From assembly GCA_900491605.1 (NCBI GenBank), contig UESW01000115.1:22576-86575 (forward strand): a stretch of DNA of 64,000 nucleotides, written 5' to 3'. The notes under the pieces were generated by a model, which saw nothing but the letters and a program-made list of their open reading frames with translations, did no database searches and was not told the DNA's origin. The DNA comes from Calamus simplicifolius (lineage: Eukaryota > Streptophyta > Magnoliopsida > Arecales > Arecaceae). Positions within the stretch are counted from its first letter, which is position 1, and each line of letters starts with the position of its first letter. Positions 58,197 to 64,000 of this stretch are shown here, in pieces. The position numbers and the translations under genes were made by a program.

Positions 58197-59131
58197 TATT
58201 GGGAATTGTATCCTAAAGCCAATCATTTGATAATTGTGCTAATGTAAATTATATATAAATTGATATATTAATAAAGTTATTTGGCAGTTTATTCATTACA
58301 AAAACATCTTCTTAAAACTCCTAATAGTAATGAAGCCCTCAGGATCTTCCTTCACGATAAAGGAGGATTTATCTTTGAAGGTCCTTAAAAGAGTTCGTGA
58401 CCAAATGATATACTATGACAGGGCCATAGTACTATCAATTATAGGACATTGTATATCATATTTGTTGGTTGTCCTCTTAACCAAGGAGTGTAGAGACACT
58501 AGTATGACATGCAGGTTCGGTGTCTCTTTGCTTTTGCCAAACGACGAAATTCTTAATGTCATAATTCAATGGGCAGGCTGAAATGAGACTATAAATAGAG
58601 CACATCCCTCACCAGATTACACAGAACAACAACACACGACATGTCATGGATTGTAATTCTAAAAAGGTTAGAATAGAAAATCCTGGTGATTCTAGTGTTA
58701 GCAAAAGCTTGGTGGATCTTGGAGGAAGATTCAAGTGGGAGGATTCAAGATCAGCAAAGTCATTTTTCCGCGAGTTAGCATTCTCGGAAATCCGATCATT
58801 CGGGGCTTCACGTGACGATACTAGAGGCCGGACGATTGAACGGCTGTAGAGCACAAAAGGATTTACCAACTACCCTTAAGGTAAGTGATATGATCCCTAA
58901 ACCTTAAGGCATGATTCAAGGCAAGAAGTACGACTTCTTACGTTAAGGATCAAGATATTATCTTGATGATTATTTATATGCATATTTTAGATCAAGCGAT
59001 CCTATATATAAGGCAAAGATATGATCTTGATGCATATTAGATTGATTAATATGTAATCTTTTAGCTTCCGTACTGATAATAGTTATCAAATTTTAAAAAT
59101 ATGCATGCCTCGGAGTTTATTTCTCCCTACA
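58197..59131 (+). repeat. copia-2 3' LTR with internal deletion
   Basis: Matches the 5' LTR at both ends but lacks the part equal to about 51194-52344. The join is ATGCAGGTTCGG (58508-58519), with GGT shared by both deletion ends. A purine-rich tract AAGTGGGAG precedes the LTR (58187-58194). Confidence 0.85.
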
Positions 59132-59136
59132 AAAGA
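59132..59136. other. copia-2 right target duplication (AAAGA)
   Basis: Exact copy of 50870-50874. Confidence 0.85.
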
Positions 59137-60211
59137 TTCATCAACCAGTCAGAGGTGGACTACGATAACTGTCCCCCACTAACTCGCCGTGTCATAGAGG
59201 AACCGGTCCCTTCAAGGTTTCGCTTCCCTTAGTTGGATCCATACGACAGTACAACAGATCCACTGGATCACCTTGAGAGCTACAATGCTTTATGCAAGTC
59301 TAGGAGGCAACTGATGCCCTCCTATGTATCGCCTTTCCAGTCACGCTCAGGAAGGCAGCGCATGCTTAGTACTTTCGTTTACCACCACGCAGTATTGATT
59401 CCTTACGGCAACTGGTAAAGACCTTTCTAACGCACTTCGATGCTTGCCGAAGGATTCCCCAGGTTGCTGACAACCTATTTTTGTCTGGCAGAAGAAAGGA
59501 GAGTCACTTAAAGATTTTGTTGTCCGCTTCAAGACGGCGGCCCTCGAAGTCTACCATCTTGATGACACGATGGCCACCCTAGCCCTGAAGCGAGGACTCT
59601 GTCCTTCCCATTTCACTTACTTCTTGGACAAGAAGCCTCCCAGCTCCTACTCCGATCTTCTAAGCCATTCACAAAAATACATCCGTACGGACGAAACTGA
59701 TTCCGCTCGAAGGGAGATTGAGGGGAGGTACAGTAAGAAATCGGCCAGCACGGAGCCAAGCGGCCCCCACCCCATGAAGCCCGAGCCTCCGTGCAGACTG
59801 GACAACCGACATCAAGGTCTCACCTCTAGGGAAAGTAATCTCACCCCTCTCCTCGGCCCCAGATATCATATACTCATAGAGATCGAGGGTGAGCCCTAAT
59901 TCCGTCACTCTATTCCCTAGAAGCTAGGAGTTCCCCGTAACAAGAGCTTGTACTATCATTTTCATCGGGACTACGGCCATGACATGAAGGATTGCCACAA
60001 CCTGAAGCGGGTCATCGAGGACCTTATTCAGCGAGGCTACCTTGAAAAATTCATTCGGGGAGCCCCCAGCTGCTCCAGCCCGGTGAGGCCTCCACCCCCA
60101 CAGGCCAACATCGACAACACCCCAACCGAAAAGATAGTTGAAATAATTTTTTGGGGGGCAGGCTCTTCTTCCAAGAGGCCAATATTACCAATGATGTACG
60201 CACTTAGCTAA
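59137..60211 (+). pseudogene. LTR-E gag, central and C-terminal part
   Basis: The Ty3/gypsy-type Retrotrans_gag domain is readable in pieces: DPYDSTTDPLDHLESYNAL at 59236, then QKKGESLKDFVVRFKTA near 59491, ALKRGLCPSHF at 59579, and HFHRDYGHDMKDC near 59958. In the last motif the leading Cys of the zinc knuckle is replaced by Tyr. There are stops near 59231, 59418 and 59899 and frameshifts between pieces. Gag recognisably ends near 60211, and no pol follows. Confidence 0.82.
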
Positions 60212-60279
60212 TGAAAATAAAAGAGCTTTCAACACTCTGCCTTCTCAATTGACTCCCTTCACAAGCTGAAGGTCAATTC

Positions 60280-61170
60280 TCCAACAACCACTTGGGCTGG
60301 TGAAGAAACCCCCGAGGCGGTTACAAAGAAAAAGAACCTCGACGACTTCAGCTGTTCTTGGGTCACCACTTGGGCTGACCGAAGAAATCCACGAGGCGGT
60401 TATAAAGAAAAGGATCCCGATGACTTCAGTAGCTCTTGGATCACCACTCGAGCTGGTCAGAGAAACCCCCGAGGCAATTACAAAGAAAAGGACCCCGACG
60501 ACTTTAGCATTTCTCGGGTCACCACTCGGGCCGACCGAAGAAACCTCCGAGGTGGTTACACATAAAAAGGATCCCTATGACTTCAGCAGCTCTCGGGTCA
60601 CCACTCGGACCGATCGAATAAACCCCCGAGGCGGTTATAAAGAAAAAGGACCCCGACAACTTTAGCAACTCTAGGGTCACCACTCGGGCCGGCCAAAGAA
60701 ACCTCCAAGACGGTTACAAAGAAAAGAACCCCGATAACTTCAGCAGCTCTCGGGTCACCACTCAAGCTGACCGAAGAAACCCGTGAGGCGGTTACAAAGA
60801 AAAGGATCTCGACGACTTCAGCAGCTCTAGGGTCACCACTCGGGCCGACCGAAGAAACCCCCAAGGCGCTTACAAGAAAAAGAACCCCGATGACTTTAGC
60901 GGCTCTTAGGTCACCACTCGGACTGGCCGAAGAAACCCTCGAGGCCATTCCAAAAGGACCCCGATAGCTTAGGCTGCTTCGGGTCACCACTCCGGTCGGC
61001 CGAAGAAACCCCTAAGACGGTTCCAAAAGGACCCTGATAATCCAGGCAGTTTCAGGTTACCACTCGGGCCAGCCGAAAAAACTCCCAAGGCGGTTCCAAA
61101 AGAACCCTGACGGCCTAGGCGGCTCTCGGGTCACCCCGGGCTAGCCGAAGATACCACCGAGGCTGTTCCA
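60280..61170. repeat. about 78-bp tandem array inside LTR-E
   Basis: TCACCACTCGG-type phrases recur at 60363, 60441, 60519, 60598, 60677, 60755, 60833, 60911, 60983, 61057 and 61130 (period 78-79, then 72-74 in the last units). Each unit also has GAAGAAACCCCCGAGGCGG and a GACGACTTCAGCAGCTCT segment. With 78 a multiple of three, frames stay open without being genes. Confidence 0.9.
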
Positions 61171-61787
61171 AAGAAGAAGCTTTCAAGACTCTAATCGGCG
61201 TCGACATTGAACACAACATAAAAGTAAAAAGCTACAAAACTAAGTACATTACACTTTGACAAAAAAGTTTCTTTTCGTTAATGTTTGAATGCATTATAGG
61301 AAAACCGACAAAGTCAACTCACAGCTGGGAGAGTCCAATTCCCTAGCTCACAGTTGACGCTGCTAGCCACTCTCAGCCAGTCAATTAGAAGACCCAACTA
61401 GCTCACAGCTGAGAGATGTCAACTCTCAACTCATAGTTGATGGGCATCCACTTTCAGACCCCGCATCGGGAGAGGATTACTAGCTGCCCTCATACAGTCA
61501 AATGTAATCAACTCACCTCCAACATTACTTAAAGTTTTCTGAGCATGCAAATGCACAGCTCTAGAGAGCATGCAAATGTCTACACAAGGCAGACAAAAGT
61601 TATCCAAAGCAATGCAAAAGAAAAAATCCCTTCAGAAGGAATCAGAGTCAAAGCTAGTATGAAAAGACAAGTACAAAGATGAAGAAGTTCTATACTCCTT
61701 TCACTTGGTGGATGCAAGGCACGCGATCACACAAGCTCAGGAGTGTGAGAGGCATTTGATAGGGCCAGGAACCCCCATGGGCAATGG
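61171..61787 (+). other. LTR-E internal 3' part and polypurine region
   Basis: Shares the CTAAGTACATTACACTTT module (61232) and the CTCACAGCTGGGAGAG stretch (61318 onward) with LTR-D. The bases AGGGCCAGGAACCCCCATGGG before the LTR are the likely, imperfect polypurine tract. No gene seen. Confidence 0.55.
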
Positions 61788-62494
61788 TGATCGCACTGGG
61801 ACCGGTCCGTCCCAGTCGGCCTCATCCTCGCCGGCCTTGGCCCATCCTAGTCGGCCTCATCCTCGCCGGCCTCGCCTAGCCAAGGCAGCCCTGGCTCCTA
61901 GGTGGCCTTCCTCCGGACTCAGCCCCCTCGGTCTCAGCCTTTTCTACTAAGCCCCCTCGGCGTCGGCCTTAGCACCGACCCCAGAGTCGGCCTCGGCGCC
62001 CACGTGGTCCACTACCAGCTGCAACCACTATGTGGCCCACCTATCACTTGCAGTTCCGCATAACCCATGATATCTGGCAAGCCCCATAACGATCGTCCAC
62101 GATATCTGGCAAGCCCCGTAATGATCGCCCACGATATCTGGCAAGCCTGCAACAACCAGTTGCAGCTATCCATATTAGACAGGGCACGACCTACAACTCT
62201 AACAGACGGTTACACCTTGAATCACACATATTTCAAATGTCAATAAAATGGATAAAAGGGACCCATGATGAGGTAACTAAGTGACAACACTCCTAATTGC
62301 TCTTTCAAGGTTTCTCAAGCCCACGGTTGTTGCCCAGAGCACTGACTTGAGCATCGAAATGTCTTCGTTGGAATCTCCTGTTCTTGAGACTTTTTGCAGG
62401 CATTTGATCGCAAGAAGCTCGCCGGAGGATCCCAGGTTCACTGAAGAAGTCCGGATGCTCGCAAACATTCGAGGAAGATAATCTGACAACAACA
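61788..62494 (+). repeat. LTR-E 3' LTR
   Basis: Starts TGATCGCACTGGGACCGG and ends ATCTGACAACAACA, followed by AGTGG. It holds GGCC-rich repeats (AGTCGGCCTCATCCTCGCC twice) at about 61806-61935. Confidence 0.82.
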
Positions 62495-62499
62495 AGTGG

Positions 62500-64000
62500 T
62501 TCTTGATGTTCCGCCACCGGAATTAATAGCAATCGCAGGTTGATACTGTGGTTCCTTGAAGTTCAAATTTTCGGGTGTATTTTTAGGATTTTTGATGTTG
62601 CAAATCTGAATCTGTTTGGTTCATTCAGTTAAGCCCAAGAAATTTTAATACCAATATTTATTCCGACTTTCGTGCTCACAAGTGTACTGCTATAATTGCA
62701 GCCAAGTGTCTCGCAGGTTGCTTTTTGGTTCTGTTTCAGAAAATTCAAGTAGAACGGGAAGAACGTAGTCAACCTAATATAACTCCAGAATCTATATGCC
62801 ACGTTCAACAAGTTGGCTGTGCGTGGCCGCACGCTAGACCAGTCGCGTCCGTGTCTTATATCACATGCTTAGCTTTAGACTATGGCACAAGTTTGATTGC
62901 ATGCCGCAGGACGGATCCACCTGCTTTGGTTGCGTTCCAACTGGAATCAATCTGGGTGCGCTTAATGGAGAAATTAGAGCAAGAAGGTGGATCTATTGAG
63001 TCAACTAAGAGGGCTGAGAGGATTTGGTTGTCTTCCACGTTGAGTCTTTGGGCATTTCCTTCTAGTTCGATATTTTAAGACGTGCCATGCTAGGTTTAGC
63101 ATTGATATTTATGTTTACTAAGATTCATTTATTTTCAGGCTGCTTCTCCAGTAGCTACTGTCTTTCATACGCTTTTTGCCTTCATAGGCCGTGCCCATGT
63201 TCAAGTCAAGTGATTCTCATTGCTAGCAAAATTGCCTTTGTATGCATGCCAAACAACTCTGAGAAATTGTAGAAAAGGCATATGAATCAGGATGATAGTT
63301 AACCTGAGAACCTTATAAAATTCTTATGTCTCGTAAAAAGAAACGACGTCAATGTCACTTGACAAGTCGTTCAAGGTCAAACAAACATTGTCAAATTCAG
63401 CGATTCACCTGGAATGACCATCCCAATTCACCGAGGCTCTGCTAGCGGATTTGGCGAGCGTGTTCTTGAACGCCCACAGGCTCCGGCGAAGCATCCAGAT
63501 AACCCGGTTCGTAATGGTGTTTGATTTCAAGCAGTGCGGGATGCCTCCATCGCTCCTCAGTTCTGCTTGATTTTTAGCCATTTATCATATAACCGAGATT
63601 TTGGGTTCTTTGTTGCAAATTCTTTGTTCTCCGAGAGTCAAAACTTTTATACCAAAGGAAATTGAAATGCAATTGGAGATTGTCTTATCTCAGAATGTTG
63701 TGGTTTTTTTCTCTTCCTGCTCACTGAAGTCCAATCGATCACCACTGCAATGCAATTTTTGTTGGCAAAGTGGCCTTCAAAAGATACAAGATGGCAAAGT
63801 GGTCCTTGAAGGAAACAAGCTTCCGGAATGCTTTTAAGCTGCTTTTCTTGCACTGAATTGATGATAATGTTTGACTGGAATTCTTCCATCAGAGGAGAGT
63901 TAATGTAGGAAGTTGGAAAGCGATCATTATGCTCAGATGCAGCTAGTTTAGTAACAAAAGAAATGTGTCTGCAATCTTGTGCTCTTCTAGCATACATTTA
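62500..64000. other. spacer, no gene recognised
   Basis: Frames at 62725-63078 (+) and 63647-63997 (-) have no recognisable domain. The first is the longest and could be a gene fragment, but I see no splice or family support. Confidence 0.45.

Larger units (their letters stand above)
50875..59131 (+). mobile_element. copia-2: Ty1/copia retrotransposon nested in LTR-E gag
   Basis: LTRs at 50875-52961 (2087 bp) and 58197-59131 (935 bp), a tRNA-Met primer site, gag, a shortened integrase, RT and RNase H in copia order, and perfect AAAGA duplications. The 3' LTR has lost an internal block of about 1.15 kb, and its first bases are TATTGGG in place of TGTTGGG. RT is close in sequence to that of copia-1 (both have KIYRDRSKRMLGLSQS), so the two belong to related families. 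Confidence 0.9.
49504..62494 (+). mobile_element. LTR-E: gag-bearing, pol-less LTR retrotransposon (Ty3/gypsy-like) with copia-2 nested in it
   Basis: LTRs 49504-50232 (729 bp) and 61788-62494 (707 bp), starting TGAT and ending AACA, are flanked by perfect AGTGG duplications (49499-49503, 62495-62499). The primer-binding site follows the first LTR. A Ty3/gypsy-type gag remnant is split by copia-2. No protease, RT, RNase H or integrase is visible between gag and the 3' LTR; a 78-bp array lies there instead. The Tat-type label rests on the gag and primer site only. Confidence 0.85.

Noticed and set aside
60280..61170. 121- and 130-residue frames as a repeat protein gene
   Set aside because: The unit is 78 bp, so a frame stays open by default; no Met-led gene structure, and opposite strands are open equally.
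63647..63997. 116-residue minus-strand frame
   Set aside because: No domain, low-complexity context, no splice or promoter support.

Overview
The window looks like nuclear DNA of a flowering plant, probably a monocot (a palm is my best guess, unproven). The reasons are an intron-containing PLATZ gene with a very GC-rich last exon, a GC-rich single-exon GT47 gene, and dense nested plant LTR retrotransposons and L1-type LINEs in AT-rich spacer. I recognise only two intact cellular genes: a PLATZ zinc-binding transcription factor (6558-7848, +, five exons) and an exostosin/GT47 xyloglucan-galactosyltransferase-like protein (42056-43483, -). They have no evident functional link. I saw no tRNA, rRNA or CRISPR.

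Layout: 1-3359 AT-rich spacer; 3360-5630 LINE-1 fragment (+); 6244-7848 PLATZ promoter region and gene; 8687-10110 LINE-2 fragment (-, same LINE family); 10878-24195 non-autonomous element LTR-A (-), whose upper LTR is split by copia-1 (14421-24133, +); 24196-26418 spacer; 26419-37801 LINE-3 (-), nearly full length, whose ORF1 is split by LTR-B (31875-37417, -); 38626-40896 LTR-C, a solo LTR; 42056-43483 the GT47 gene; 44133-49483 LTR-D (+), same family as LTR-B but in opposite orientation; 49504-62494 LTR-E (+), with a gag remnant and copia-2 (50875-59131, +) inserted in gag; 62500-64000 spacer. I could define target-site duplications for copia-2 (AAAGA), LTR-E (AGTGG), LTR-D (CTAAC/CTGAC), LTR-C (ACTCC/ACTCT) and, less clearly, LTR-A (CTAT).

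The most interesting signal is a shared architecture among the non-copia LTR elements (A to E). Each full element has a primer-binding site of the TTGGYRY type and no recognisable pol. Each carries a minisatellite between the 5' internal region and the polypurine tract, and a second GGCC-rich minisatellite inside the LTR. In LTR-B and LTR-D the LTR array sits at the same place, directly after the same conserved flank, but the repeat unit differs. Within each of these two elements the paired LTRs differ in array length. LTR-A's internal array of about 31 bp encodes a small inverted repeat in each unit, and its arms tend to change together. This looks like a group of non-autonomous, probably Ty3/gypsy Tat-like, elements with fast-changing minisatellite cassettes. 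All retroelement reading frames seen here are broken, so no element appears able to move by itself.
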